Assembly: GCF_003063415.1 (NCBI RefSeq) | Contig: NZ_NESK01000001.1 | Coordinates: 124,001 to 188,000 of the forward strand | Reading direction: 5' to 3' | Origin: Limnohabitans sp. 2KL-17 | Lineage (GTDB): Bacteria > Pseudomonadota > Gammaproteobacteria > Burkholderiales > Burkholderiaceae_C | Length of the DNA stretch: 64,000 nt | Shown: positions 20,588-30,068 of the stretch, piece by piece | How positions within the stretch are numbered: position 1 is the first letter of the stretch | Layout of the letters: each line of letters starts with the position of its first letter | The notes under the pieces: generated by a model | Seen by the model: the letters and a program-made list of their open reading frames with translations, nothing else | What the model was told of the DNA's origin: nothing | Databases searched by the model: none | Made by a program: the position numbers and the translations under genes

Positions 20588-21190
20588 TCAGACCCAGCCC
20601 AAGACACCCAGCAGGGCGCCGAAACCAATCAACCACAGCATGTGCACTTTCGTGCGCCAGACCACCACGGTGGTCAAAGCTGTCAGCCCATACACAGGCC
20701 AGTCGCGTGCAGGCTGTGTGTGGTTCATCGTCAGCAGCCAAGCCGTGGCCAGTAGCAGGGCGATCACGATGCGGGCCATGCCTGACTTGAAAGCCCGAAT
20801 GCCCAGCTTTTCGCGGTGCTGGTGCGCCCAGCGCGTGGCTGTATAGGTCAGCACCGATGAGGGCAGCATGATGCCCACCATGGTCACCACCACCCCCAGG
20901 CTGGCCAGGCCCACGCTGACCCAGCCGCCCCCCAAACCAGCGCCGGCGTTCAGCCCCACGTTGAAGCCCATCAAAGCCACAAACAAAATATTGGGACCTG
21001 GTGCTGCTTGCGCCAAGGCAATGGACGAGGTGAACTGTGCCTCGCTCAGCCAACGGGTTTCGTCCACCAGAAAGCGGTGCATGTCGGGCGCTGTGGTGAT
21101 GGCGCCCCCCACGGCCAGCAGCGACAAAGAGGCAAAGTGGTTGAACAGGCTCAGCCAATCCTGGCTCGACAGTTGCAGCACAGGGTTCAT
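20588..21190 (-). CDS. chrA: Chromate transporter family protein, second half-subunit
   Basis: 200 residues from the ATG at 21190. CHR family domain: AVGGAITTAPDMHRFLVDE near the N-terminus and ALAQAAPGPNILFVALMGF (conserved PGPN), with five to six hydrophobic segments. Short-chain CHR proteins are encoded as tandem pairs that act together as a chromate/anion exporter. The start overlaps the stop of the other half (ATGA). The substrate is inferred from the family; many CHR proteins have never been tested. Confidence 0.85.
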   Translation of the reverse strand: MNPVLQLSSQDWLSLFNHFASLSLLAVGGAITTAPDMHRFLVDETRWLSEAQFTSSIALAQAAPGPNILFVALMGFNVGLNAGAGLGGGWVSVGLASLGVVVTMVGIMLPSSVLTYTATRWAHQHREKLGIRAFKSGMARIVIALLLATAWLLTMNHTQPARDWPVYGLTALTTVVVWRTKVHMLWLIGFGALLGVLGWV

Positions 21191-21783
21191 GGCGTGTCTG
21201 AAGCTTGGGCGGCCTGGCGGGCCAGTTGAAGATAAGCCCAGCTGCACGCCACCAAGCCAGTGGCCAAAAGCACATAGGCCAAAGGCCAGCGCAACAAGCC
21301 CACCCCCACAAAACTGGCGGTGGCCAACACCACGCACACCGGCATGCCCATGGGGTTGCTGCGCAGGGCGCTCATCAACTTGAGGCCGACGGCTGCGATC
21401 AAACCTGCAGACACAGCCCCCATGCCGCGCAAAGCGCCTTGCGCCCATGTCTGGTCAGACACGCCACCAAAGGCCACGGCCACCAGCAAGACCACCACCA
21501 TGGGGGCGGCCAGCATGCCCGCCATCCCTGCCATAGCCCCGGGTAATCCAAAGTAGCGGCCACCGATCATCAGCGACAGGTTGATCACGTTCGGGCCTGG
21601 CATGATCTGCGCGACTGCCCAGTCTTCGACAAATTGCTCGTTGGTCATCCAGCGTTTTTTCTCGACCATCTCGCGCTGAACCACTGCCAACACACCGCCA
21701 AAACCCTGCAGCGCCAACAGGGTGAAAGACACAAAAATATCGGTTTTGGAGTGGGGGCGGTTGAGGGGGGGGAGTTCATGCAT
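21187..21783 (-). CDS. chrA: Chromate transporter family protein, first half-subunit
   Basis: 198 residues from the ATG at 21783, with another ATG nine bases upstream. CHR family: LQGFGGVLAVVQREMVEKKRW and VAQIMPGPNVINLSLMIGGR carry the conserved FGG and PGPN. The gene start lies inside the last codons of yigZ and its stop overlaps the second CHR gene, so yigZ and the pair form a three-gene minus-strand operon. The two CHR halves would assemble as a heterodimer with opposite membrane orientation, as known for the short-chain CHR group. Confidence 0.85.
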   Translation of the reverse strand: MHELPPLNRPHSKTDIFVSFTLLALQGFGGVLAVVQREMVEKKRWMTNEQFVEDWAVAQIMPGPNVINLSLMIGGRYFGLPGAMAGMAGMLAAPMVVVLLVAVAFGGVSDQTWAQGALRGMGAVSAGLIAAVGLKLMSALRSNPMGMPVCVVLATASFVGVGLLRWPLAYVLLATGLVACSWAYLQLARQAAQASDTP

Positions 21784-22405
21784 GGTGGGCATTATCCTTG
21801 TGTGTTTCTGCAAATTCCTTGGCGTCCAGCCACAGCAACTGGCCGCGACCGCCTTCACTCAGACGCTCGGTCAAGGCCGGAGCCCCGGTTTCAGGCAGCG
21901 CAAAAAGCATGCTCACCTCGCTGCCGTGTATGACAGCCTGCAACTCCACCTGGGCCAGATCCAACTCGCGCCGCACCCAGCCTTCAAGGGCATAGGGAAC
22001 GCTGCAGGCCAGTCGAGCTTGTTGAATCAGTGCTATTTTTTCGGCCGTCAGCAGGGCCTGTGCCACCGCTTCGGTGTAGGCCCTCACCAGCCCTCCTGCG
22101 CCAAGCTTGACGCCCCCAAAGTAACGCACCACCGAGGCCATCACGCCTTGCAGGTCGTGGTGCCGCAACACCTCCAACATGGGTCGGCCTGCCGTGCCCC
22201 CGGGTTCGCCATCGTCGTTAGCGGCCGATTGTCCTCCCGCCAAAAGCGCCCAGCACACATGGGCCGCATCCGGGTGCTCAGCCTTGAGTTGGGCCACCCG
22301 TGTCTGCGCTGCTTCTCGCCCGGCAACGGGTTCCACGCAGGCGATAAACCGACTCTTTTTGATGACCAGTTCGTGGTGAGCGGGGTGCGCAAGGGAGAAA
22401 GACAT
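21776..22405 (-). CDS. yigZ: YigZ/IMPACT family protein (UPF0029)
   Basis: 209 residues. The N-terminal UPF0029/IMPACT domain contains AHVCWALLAG, DDGEPGGTAGRPM and VVRYFGGVKLGAGGLVRAY, all strongly conserved. A small C-terminal DUF1949 domain follows. Members are implicated in translation control (yeast/mammal IMPACT) or have been studied structurally (E. coli YigZ), but the bacterial role is not settled. The start ATG at 22405 is preceded by a GAGAAAG-like ribosome-binding region on the minus strand. It is divergent from ygiQ. Confidence 0.9.
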   Translation of the reverse strand: MSFSLAHPAHHELVIKKSRFIACVEPVAGREAAQTRVAQLKAEHPDAAHVCWALLAGGQSAANDDGEPGGTAGRPMLEVLRHHDLQGVMASVVRYFGGVKLGAGGLVRAYTEAVAQALLTAEKIALIQQARLACSVPYALEGWVRRELDLAQVELQAVIHGSEVSMLFALPETGAPALTERLSEGGRGQLLWLDAKEFAETHKDNAHHA

Positions 22406-22451
22406 GGGGTGATTGTCCTGGATGTCCCGAAGTGAGCATGTGCTGCCGAAT

Positions 22452-22498
22452 ACCCGCTGGCTTCTTAAGCCCAAGCCCAAGCCCATACACTAGCGGGT
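22452..22498. repeat. Inverted repeat enclosing three AAGCCC units between yigZ and ygiQ
   Basis: ACCCGCT (22452-22458) and AGCGGGT (22492-22498) are exact inverted repeats 33 bases apart. Between them AAGCCC occurs three times in a row. The element lies in the 111-base divergent spacer and could be a regulatory site for either gene or simply a chance structure. Confidence 0.35.
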
Positions 22499-22516
22499 TA
22501 TCCCGATATCCAGTCC

Positions 22517-24898
22517 ATGAACGCCTTTGTCGACGTCTCCTTTTTTCCGCGCGATGCCAAGCCCCTGACCAGTTACCGCAAGTTCTGGGCGCAGCGCTTT
22601 GGCACGGCCCCCATGCTGCCCATGAGCCGAGAGGAAATGACGCAATTGGGTTGGGACAGCTGCGACATCGTGCTGGTCACGGGCGACGCCTACGTGGACC
22701 ACCCGAGTTTCGGCATGGCCGTGATTGGCCGCATGCTGGAAAACCAGGGTTTTCGGGTCGGCATCATTGCACAGCCCGACTGGACCAGTGCCGAAGCCTT
22801 CAAGGCGCTGGGCAAGCCCAACCTGTTTTGGGGCGTGACCAGCGGCAACATGGATTCCATGATCAACCGCTACACCGCAGACCGCAAAATCCGCACGGAC
22901 GACGCTTACACCGCCGGTGATGTAGGAGGTAAGCGGCCCGATCGCGCCGCGATCGTTTACAGCCAGCGCTGCCGCGAGGCATTCCCGGACACGCCCATTG
23001 TTCTCGGCGGCATCGAGGGCAGCTTGCGCCGCATCGCGCATTACGACTACTGGTCCGACAAGGTGCGCCGCTCAGTGGTGGTGGACAGCAAGTGCGACTT
23101 GCTTCTGTACGGCAACGCCGAACGGGCCATTGTGGAGATCGCCCACCGCCTGGCCAACCGTGAACCCGTGCAACAGATCACCGATGTTCGTGGCACCGCC
23201 TTTGTGCGCCGCCAGGGCGACGAATCGGCCCAAGGCTGGTTCGAGATCAATTCCACCAGTGTGGATTCGCCTGGCCATGTCGAGGCGCACATCAACCCGT
23301 ATTTGATGATTTCCGACCAGGCACGGGAGCAGGGCGCCACTTGTGCCCGCGAAGAAGAAGCCAAGGAAGTGGCCAATACCCACAACGCCCAAAACGTCGA
23401 GACCGATTTGTCGGCGGCAGTGGCTCAGGCACGCGCCGTTCAATCGGTCATTCAGCCCCTGACATTTGTGCCCAACCCTGCGCTGCGGGGCAAAGGCACC
23501 CACAAAGTCGCGCCGCGCGACAAGAGCGTGATTCGCCTGCCCAGCTACGAGCAAGTGAAGTCTGACCCGGTGCTTTACGCACATGCCAACCGCGTGCTGC
23601 ACCTCGAGACCAACCCCGGCAACGCCCGCTGCCTGGTGCAAGCGCATGGCGAAGGCCACACCGCCCGTGACGTGTGGATCACACCGCCCCCCATCCCGCT
23701 CACCACCGCAGAGATGGACCATGTGTTTGACCTGCCCTACGCGCGCAGCCCGCACCCGCGTTATGCCGATGAACAAGGCGGTCACGACGGCACCACCAAA
23801 ATTCCCGCGTGGGAGATGATCCGGTTCAGCGTCAACATCATGCGCGGCTGCTTTGGTGGCTGCACTTTTTGCTCGATCACCGAGCACGAAGGGCGCATCA
23901 TCCAAAGCCGTTCCGAAGAATCCGTCATTCGCGAAGTGGAGGAAATCCGCGACAAGGTCAAGGGTTTCACAGGCGTGATTTCAGACCTGGGTGGCCCCAC
24001 GGCCAACATGTACCGTCTGGGCTGCAAAAGCCCCGAAATTGAATCGGCTTGCCGCAAACCCAGTTGCGTCTTCCCTGGCATTTGCCAGAACCTGACCACC
24101 GACCACGGCCCGCTGATCAACATGTACCGCCGGGCCCGAAACCTCCAGGGCATCAAGAAAATCCTGATTGGCTCGGGCCTGCGTTACGACCTGGCCGTGC
24201 AGTCGCCCGAATACGTCAAAGAACTGGTGCAGCACCATGTCGGCGGCTATCTGAAGATCGCGCCTGAGCACACCGAGGGTGGCCCGCTGTCCAAGATGAT
24301 GAAGCCGGGCATCGGCACCTACGACCGCTTCAAGTCGATGTTCGACAAATACAGCGAAGAAGTGGGCAAAAAACAGTTTCTGATTCCGTATTTCATTGCC
24401 GCCCATCCTGGCACCAGTGACGACGACATGATGAACCTGGCCATCTGGCTCAAGAAAAACGGCTTCAGAGCCGACCAGGTGCAGACCTTCTACCCCAGCC
24501 CGATGGCCACAGCCACGGCCATGTACCACTCCACCCGCAACCCGCTGCGCAAAATCACCCGCGACAGTGAAAAAGTGGACGTGGTCAAAGGCGACAAACG
24601 ACGCCGCCTGCACAAAGCATTTTTGCGCTACCACGACTCGAGCAATTGGCCTTTGCTGCGCGAAGCGCTCAAGGCCATGGGCCGCGCCGACCTGATCGGC
24701 AACGGCAAACACCACCTGATCCCAAGCTGGCAACCGCTGGCTGAAGACGGCTACCAAAGCGCGCGCCGCAAAAACAGCACGGGAGCAGGGGCCAAGTCGT
24801 CGGTGTCTTTGTCCACCGCACCCAAGCGCATGGGCCAACCCCAAAAAGGCCAGTTGCTGACGCAACACACGGGTCTGCCACCGCGTAAAAAGGGCTGA
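22517..24898 (+). CDS. ygiQ: YgiQ family radical SAM protein (UPF0313)
   Basis: 793 residues, the long form of the family. The N-terminal YgiQ domain ([35 protein letters not shown], a B12-binding-like fold) is followed by the radical-SAM core with the [4Fe-4S] motif [11 protein letters not shown] (C445, C449, C452), then a DUF3362 C-terminal part rich in Lys and Arg. The reaction is unknown. It is a single gene divergent from yigZ and convergent with glnD. Confidence 0.92.
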   Translation: MNAFVDVSFFPRDAKPLTSYRKFWAQRFGTAPMLPMSREEMTQLGWDSCDIVLVTGDAYVDHPSFGMAVIGRMLENQGFRVGIIAQPDWTSAEAFKALGKPNLFWGVTSGNMDSMINRYTADRKIRTDDAYTAGDVGGKRPDRAAIVYSQRCREAFPDTPIVLGGIEGSLRRIAHYDYWSDKVRRSVVVDSKCDLLLYGNAERAIVEIAHRLANREPVQQITDVRGTAFVRRQGDESAQGWFEINSTSVDSPGHVEAHINPYLMISDQAREQGATCAREEEAKEVANTHNAQNVETDLSAAVAQARAVQSVIQPLTFVPNPALRGKGTHKVAPRDKSVIRLPSYEQVKSDPVLYAHANRVLHLETNPGNARCLVQAHGEGHTARDVWITPPPIPLTTAEMDHVFDLPYARSPHPRYADEQGGHDGTTKIPAWEMIRFSVNIMRGCFGGCTFCSITEHEGRIIQSRSEESVIREVEEIRDKVKGFTGVISDLGGPTANMYRLGCKSPEIESACRKPSCVFPGICQNLTTDHGPLINMYRRARNLQGIKKILIGSGLRYDLAVQSPEYVKELVQHHVGGYLKIAPEHTEGGPLSKMMKPGIGTYDRFKSMFDKYSEEVGKKQFLIPYFIAAHPGTSDDDMMNLAIWLKKNGFRADQVQTFYPSPMATATAMYHSTRNPLRKITRDSEKVDVVKGDKRRRLHKAFLRYHDSSNWPLLREALKAMGRADLIGNGKHHLIPSWQPLAEDGYQSARRKNSTGAGAKSSVSLSTAPKRMGQPQKGQLLTQHTGLPPRKKG

Positions 24899-24922
24899 GG
24901 CGAAAGCGGTTTCTGTCCGTTC

Positions 24923-27562
24923 TCAAGCGGGCTGCAGTGCGTGCAGCAGTTCTGTCTCGATCTCGATCTGCGCCTTGTTTTGCTGCAACTCGGCGCCGCT
25001 GATCAAGAAACTGTCTTCCACCCGTTCACCCAGGGTGCTGATTTTGGCCAGTTGCAGGTTGATGCCGTGCTTGGCCAGAACGCGGGCAATGCTGTAGAGC
25101 AGGCCGTTACGGTCACTGGCCGAGATGCTCAGCAGCCAGTTCTGGGCTTTTTCATCGGGTTTGAGCGTGACCCTTGGGGTGACGGGAAAGCTTTTCACCC
25201 GGCGTGATACCCGACCTTTGGTTGGCGTGGGCAGGGGGCCCTGGCGCTCCAGGGTCTGGGTCAGGCCCGACTCGACCATGGTCATCAACTCCCGGTAATG
25301 CTCGGGCAGCAGGCTGGTCACGATCTGAAAAGTGTCCAGCGCCCAACCGGTTCGGGTGGTGTGGATTTTGGCATCCAGCACGCTGAAACCCGATTGGTCA
25401 AAGTGCCCACATATACGGGCAAACAGGTCGGGCTGATCGGGTGTGAACACCATCACCTGCAGACCTTCACCCACGGGCGAGGGGCGGGCCCGCACGATGG
25501 TACGAGCTTGCTCCTGGTTGGGCAGCGCCACATGGCGTGACAGTTGCCGTGTGTGCCAGGCGATGTCAGACGCATCGTGTCGCATGAAATAGCCCACATC
25601 CAGCGTGTCCCAAAAAGCCTTGTGACCTTCGTGGGGTTGTGCCAAGCGGGCCAACTCAATCAGGGCTTCGCGTTTGCGGGCTTCCACTTCTGCGTTGGCA
25701 TCGGGTGCGCGGCCACCGAGCACGCGCAGAGTGGATTTGTACAAATCTTCCAGCAGTTTGCCTTTCCAAGCGTTCCATACCTTAGGACTGGTGCCTCGGA
25801 TGTCGGCCACCGTGAGCAAGTACAGCGCAGTCAGGCGCCGCTCATTGCCCACGCGTTGTGCAAAGCGGCCAATAACTTCTGGTTCGCTCAGGTCTTCTTT
25901 CTGGGCCACATGGCTCATGGTCAGGTGTTCACCCACCAGGAACTCGATCAACTGTGCATCGGCCTTGTCAATCTGGTGCTGTCGGCAAAAGGTGCGCACT
26001 TCGGTGATGCCCAATTTGGAGTGGTCGCCGTCACGGCCCTTGGCAATGTCGTGAAACAGCGCGGCGGTGTACAAAATCCATGGCTTGTCCCAGCCGCCGG
26101 CCAATTGAGAGCAAAACGGGTATTCGTGTGAGTGCTCGGCCATGAAAAAGCGCCGCACATTGCGCAGCACCATCAGGATGTGCTGGTCCACCGTATAGGC
26201 ATGAAACAGATCGTGCTGCATCTGGCCCACAATGCGCCTAAAGACCCACAGGTAACGCCCCAGCACCGAGGTCTCGTTCATCAAGCGCATCGCGTGCGTG
26301 ATGCCCTGGGGCTGCTGCAAGATCTGCAAAAAGACCTGGCGGTTGACCGGGTCGCTGCGAAACCGCCCGTTCATGATGGCGCGCACGTTGTACAGCGCAC
26401 GCAGCGTCCTGGCCGACAAACCCTTCACGCCCGGCGTGGCCTGGTAAAGCAAAAAGGTTTCGAGGATGGCGTGCGGGTGCTTTTGGTACAGGTCATCGCT
26501 GACCACTTCAATCAGGCCCGCTTTTTCAGAAAAGCGCGCGTTCAAAGGTCTGAAATCGTTGACGTCTTCGCCCCGGTCCGATTTCAAACGGTCCTCGATG
26601 TTGAGCAACAAAATCTGGTTGAGCTGCGTCACCGCCTTGGCGGCCCAATAGTATTGGCGCATCAGCTTTTCGCTGGCACGCAAAGCCAGGCGTCCCTCGG
26701 GCGTCACATCCGAGGTGTAACCAAACGACTCGGCCACATTGGTTTGCAGGTCAAACACCAGTCGGTCTTCACGGCGTTTAGCCTGCAGATGCAGCCGGGC
26801 GCGGATCAACCCGATCAGGGCTTCGTTGCGTTTGATTTGGCGAGCCTCCAGGGGCGTGGCCAGGCCTTTGCGGGCGAGCTCGTCCCAGCTGTGCCCCAGA
26901 CCCGCTGCACGGGCCACCCACAAAATCACCTGCAAATCACGCAGGCCACCCGGTGACTCTTTGCAATTGGGCTCCAGGGCGTAGGGCGTGTCTTCAAACT
27001 TGGTGTGGCGCTGGCGCATTTCCAGCGTTTTCGCGACCAAAAAAGCCTGCGGGTCCATGGCGGCCTGAAAGTGCTTTTGGAACGCGGTGAACAAGCGGGT
27101 GTTGCCGGTCACCCGGCGTGACTCGAGCAGGGAAGTTTGTACCGTGATGTCTTTGGCGGATTCGGCCAGACATTCACCCAGGGTGCGCACGCTGGAGCCG
27201 ATCTCGAGGCCCGTGTCCCAGCAACTGCCAATGAAGCGTTCCAGCTGGCCTTGGAGTTCTGGGGTGTTTTCGGGCGACTGGCCGTCAGGCAGCAGGACCA
27301 GCACGTCCACATCGGAATACGGGAACAATTCGGCACGGCCAAAACCACCCACAGCGACCAGGCTCAATTCTGAAGAAAAGCCTGCGTTTTGCCACAACTG
27401 GATCAGCAAGCCATCGGCCAAGATGGACAGTTGCTTCAGGGTCTGTTTGAGGCCCCGCACCGCCGAGCCGCTGTTGGCCAGGCTGAGCAGCACAGCCGCT
27501 TTGTCGTGCTTGTAAGTATCGCGCAACAGGGCCAGCTTGGCCAACGGATCCTGGGGGTTCAT
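24923..27562 (-). CDS. glnD: Bifunctional PII uridylyltransferase/uridylyl-removing enzyme
   Basis: 879 residues. The nucleotidyltransferase motif [16 protein letters not shown] is at residues 72-87. The HD hydrolase domain follows in the middle, with HAYTVDQH around 452 and [11 protein letters not shown] at about 503. Two ACT domains at the C-terminus sense glutamine. GlnD modifies PII proteins and so sets glutamine synthetase activity and NtrBC signalling. All key residues that I can see are present. It starts one base after the map stop, so map-glnD is an operon, a common arrangement. Confidence 0.97.
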   Translation of the reverse strand: MNPQDPLAKLALLRDTYKHDKAAVLLSLANSGSAVRGLKQTLKQLSILADGLLIQLWQNAGFSSELSLVAVGGFGRAELFPYSDVDVLVLLPDGQSPENTPELQGQLERFIGSCWDTGLEIGSSVRTLGECLAESAKDITVQTSLLESRRVTGNTRLFTAFQKHFQAAMDPQAFLVAKTLEMRQRHTKFEDTPYALEPNCKESPGGLRDLQVILWVARAAGLGHSWDELARKGLATPLEARQIKRNEALIGLIRARLHLQAKRREDRLVFDLQTNVAESFGYTSDVTPEGRLALRASEKLMRQYYWAAKAVTQLNQILLLNIEDRLKSDRGEDVNDFRPLNARFSEKAGLIEVVSDDLYQKHPHAILETFLLYQATPGVKGLSARTLRALYNVRAIMNGRFRSDPVNRQVFLQILQQPQGITHAMRLMNETSVLGRYLWVFRRIVGQMQHDLFHAYTVDQHILMVLRNVRRFFMAEHSHEYPFCSQLAGGWDKPWILYTAALFHDIAKGRDGDHSKLGITEVRTFCRQHQIDKADAQLIEFLVGEHLTMSHVAQKEDLSEPEVIGRFAQRVGNERRLTALYLLTVADIRGTSPKVWNAWKGKLLEDLYKSTLRVLGGRAPDANAEVEARKREALIELARLAQPHEGHKAFWDTLDVGYFMRHDASDIAWHTRQLSRHVALPNQEQARTIVRARPSPVGEGLQVMVFTPDQPDLFARICGHFDQSGFSVLDAKIHTTRTGWALDTFQIVTSLLPEHYRELMTMVESGLTQTLERQGPLPTPTKGRVSRRVKSFPVTPRVTLKPDEKAQNWLLSISASDRNGLLYSIARVLAKHGINLQLAKISTLGERVEDSFLISGAELQQNKAQIEIETELLHALQPA

Positions 27563-27563
27563 C

Positions 27564-28379
27564 TCAGGCTGTGGCTTGGGCGGTAATAAAGGCTGGAATC
27601 GGGGGGCTGCCTGCCGACAAGGTCAGCACTTCGTAGCCGGTATCTGTCACCACCACGGTGTGTTCCCACTGGGCTGACAGCGAATGGTCTTTGGTCACGA
27701 TGGTCCAGCCGTCGCCCATTTCCTTGATGTCACGTTTGCCGGCGTTGATCATCGGCTCAATGGTGAAAACCATGCCGGCGACCAGCTCCACCAGCGTGCC
27801 GGGCTTGCCGTAATGCAGCACTTGCGGTTCTTCGTGAAAGCCCCGGCCAATGCCGTGACCGCAAAACTCACGCACCACCGAAAAGCCATGGCCTTCCGCA
27901 AATTTCTGGATCGCATGGCCAATGTCGCCCAGATGGGCGCCGGGCTTGACTTGCTCAATGCCTTTCCACATGGCTTCATAAGTCAGTGTGGCCAGCCGTT
28001 TGGCCGCAATGGGTGCTTCGCCCACATGAAACATACGGCTCGTGTCGCCATGCCAGCCCTCTTTGATGGTGGTGATGTCGATGTTGAGCGAATCGCCTTT
28101 TTTAAGGGGTTTGTCATTGGGTATGCCGTGGCAGACCTGGTGGTTGATCGACGTGCAGATGGACTTTGGGTATGGCTTGTAGCCACCCGGTGCATAGTTC
28201 AGCGGCGCAGGGATGCATTGCTGCACATTGACCATGTAGTCGTGACACAACTTGTCGATTTCGTTGGTGGTGATGCCCGGTTTGATGAAGGGTTCGATGA
28301 AGTCGAGGACTTCAGAAGCCAGGCGGCATGCCAGGCGCATGCCTTCAATGTCAGCAGCGGTTTTGAGGGTAATCGTCAT
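27564..28379 (-). CDS. map: Methionine aminopeptidase, type I
   Basis: 271 residues. Removes the initiator methionine from nascent proteins. The five metal ligands and the catalytic His are all in place: H84 (CHGIP), D101 and D112, H175 (CGHGIG), E208 (FTIEP) and E239 (QWEHT). No N-terminal zinc-finger extension, as usual for bacteria. glnD follows immediately. The 133-base spacer to the divergent GntR gene would hold the promoter. Confidence 0.97.
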   Translation of the reverse strand: MTITLKTAADIEGMRLACRLASEVLDFIEPFIKPGITTNEIDKLCHDYMVNVQQCIPAPLNYAPGGYKPYPKSICTSINHQVCHGIPNDKPLKKGDSLNIDITTIKEGWHGDTSRMFHVGEAPIAAKRLATLTYEAMWKGIEQVKPGAHLGDIGHAIQKFAEGHGFSVVREFCGHGIGRGFHEEPQVLHYGKPGTLVELVAGMVFTIEPMINAGKRDIKEMGDGWTIVTKDHSLSAQWEHTVVVTDTGYEVLTLSAGSPPIPAFITAQATA

Positions 28380-28494
28380 AGGAGGGTGATTATCCCATCG
28401 ACTTAACCGGGGCGCTTGCGGGCAGGTCTTCTTGGTTTTTGCCCATGGTCATGGGCTCGCGGGTTATCACGGATTGGCGTGCTACCGCCTGAAC

Positions 28495-28512
28495 TGTATT
28501 CTGTATACAGAC
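28495..28512 (+). promoter_or_regulatory. Palindromic candidate operator in front of the GntR gene
   Basis: CTGTATACAG at 28501-28510 is a perfect ten-base palindrome two bases before the GntR start codon, preceded by a half-match CTGTATT (28494-28500). Palindromes with a TGTATACA core are known as targets of several FCD-type GntR regulators, so self-control of the cassette is likely. A weak TTGGCG/TATTCT promoter (28474 and 28497, 17-base spacing) would overlap it. No Shine-Dalgarno is visible before the ATG, so the transcript may be nearly leaderless. Confidence 0.5.
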
Positions 28513-29202
28513 ATGAAGCCACATTTGATTCAGCTGACCACGACCCCTGATTTGGTCGAACAGGTTTATGCCCGTTTGCTCGACGCCATCAGCGAAGGCG
28601 CACTGCAGCCGGGCGAACGCCTGACCCAGGAAGACCTGGCACAAAGATTTGCAGTTTCTCGCCAACCCGTTTTGCAGGCATTGCGGCTGCTCAAAAAAGA
28701 CGGTTTTGTGGAAGACGCACCTGGTCGAGGTGTCCAAGTGACCCAGTTGGATGTGGCTTGGATTGCCAAGGTTTACCAGGTACGCGGCAGTCTGGACGCT
28801 CTGGCGGTTCGTCTGGCTGCCGAACGCAGCGCGCAACTTGCCCCTGGTATTTTTGAGCAAGGCCGTCAAGCCGAATCGAGCCAAGACGTCAAAGCCATGG
28901 TCGATGCCGATCTGGCCTTTCACCGGGCCATTTACCAAGCCTCGGGAAACCCTCTGATTGCGCAGAGCATCGATCTGCATTGGCACCATCTGAAACGTGT
29001 CATGGGCGCTGTCTTGCAGTCTTCTCATCAACGACAAACCGTTTGGCATGAACACGAAGCGATTGCGCAAGCCATTGCCAAAGGTGATGCCGACTTGGCC
29101 GTTCGCCTGGTGCAAGAGCATGCCTACGAGGCCAGTTTGCAACTCACAGCCCGACTGTCCGAGCAACTTTTACACAAACCAAAAACCGGAGCACATCCAT
29201 GA
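28513..29202 (+). CDS. GntR family transcriptional regulator (FCD/FadR subfamily)
   Basis: 229 residues. A winged helix-turn-helix (about 10-75: LQPGERLTQEDLAQRFAVSRQPVLQALRLLKKDGFV) is followed by an all-helical FCD ligand-binding domain with the metal-binding type residues D..FHRAIYQASGN and H...I..A. FCD regulators usually repress a catabolic operon until an organic acid or its derivative binds. The stop overlaps the start of the dioxygenase gene (ATGA), so the regulator is cotranscribed with the enzymes it probably controls. The frame extends upstream but ATG 28513 gives a normal N-terminus. Confidence 0.9.
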   Translation: MKPHLIQLTTTPDLVEQVYARLLDAISEGALQPGERLTQEDLAQRFAVSRQPVLQALRLLKKDGFVEDAPGRGVQVTQLDVAWIAKVYQVRGSLDALAVRLAAERSAQLAPGIFEQGRQAESSQDVKAMVDADLAFHRAIYQASGNPLIAQSIDLHWHHLKRVMGAVLQSSHQRQTVWHEHEAIAQAIAKGDADLAVRLVQEHAYEASLQLTARLSEQLLHKPKTGAHP

Positions 29203-30068
29203 AACTGACACCTGAACAATTGGCGCAATTTGACCGCGATGGCTACCTTTTTTTCCCGGGATTGTTCACGCCCGAAGAAACCAAAAATCTGAACGATGCT
29301 GTGCCTGAGTTGTACAGCCGTCGAGAGGCTTTTAACGTGCGTGAAAAAGGCAGCGAAGCCGTACGCACCAACTTTGCTGCCCACCTGTATAGCGAGCCTT
29401 TTGCCAAACTGGCCCGCCACCCCCGCATGATCGAGCCCGTGCAAGACCTGTTTGGCGAAGCGCTGTACATGCACCAGTTCAAGATCAACGGCAAGATGGC
29501 CTTTGAGGGCGATGTGTGGCAGTGGCATCAAGACTACGGTACTTGGCTGAACGACGACCTCATGCCCACCGAGCGGGCCATGAACGTGGCCATTTTTCTG
29601 GACGACGTGAACGCCTTTAACGGCCCGTTGATGTTCATTCCAGGCAGCCACAAAAAAGGGGTGGTCGAAGCCAAACACGACCTGTCGACCACCAGCTATC
29701 CGCTGTGGACGGTGGACAACAACCTGATTTGCCAGCTGGTGCAACGCGCCGGTGACAAGGATGGCGGCATCGTCAGCCCTACTGGCACCGCAGGCTCGAT
29801 GATCCTTTTCCACAGCTGCCTGGTTCACGCCTCCACCAGCAACCTGTCTCCCTGGAATCGCGTGAGTGTTTACCTGAGCTTGTGCGCTGTGTCCAACCAC
29901 ATCCGCCGTCACAAGCGCCCCGAATACATCGCCCACCGCGACTTCACGCCCATCAGCTGCTTGCCTGACGACTGCCTGCTGAACAGCTATCCGGTCGATC
30001 TGCCCTGGAAAAACGGCATGCCCGACAGCGCCCTTGAAACCTCGCTCGAAGAACTGAAAGCCGCCTGA
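29199..30068 (+). CDS. PhyH-type Fe(II)/2-oxoglutarate dioxygenase
   Basis: 289 residues, phytanoyl-CoA dioxygenase family. The iron-binding triad is visible as H110-x-D112 (WHQDYGTW) and distal H210 (LVHAST), with R221 (NRVSV) as the likely 2-oxoglutarate carboxylate ligand. The segment WHQDYGTWLNDDLMP closely recalls the ectoine hydroxylase EctD motif region, but the rest does not identify the substrate. Other members hydroxylate phosphonates, amino acids or CoA thioesters. It sits between a GntR regulator and a SAF-domain dehydrogenase with overlapping stops and starts, so it should catalyse one step of a short pathway. Confidence 0.88.
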   Translation: MKLTPEQLAQFDRDGYLFFPGLFTPEETKNLNDAVPELYSRREAFNVREKGSEAVRTNFAAHLYSEPFAKLARHPRMIEPVQDLFGEALYMHQFKINGKMAFEGDVWQWHQDYGTWLNDDLMPTERAMNVAIFLDDVNAFNGPLMFIPGSHKKGVVEAKHDLSTTSYPLWTVDNNLICQLVQRAGDKDGGIVSPTGTAGSMILFHSCLVHASTSNLSPWNRVSVYLSLCAVSNHIRRHKRPEYIAHRDFTPISCLPDDCLLNSYPVDLPWKNGMPDSALETSLEELKAA

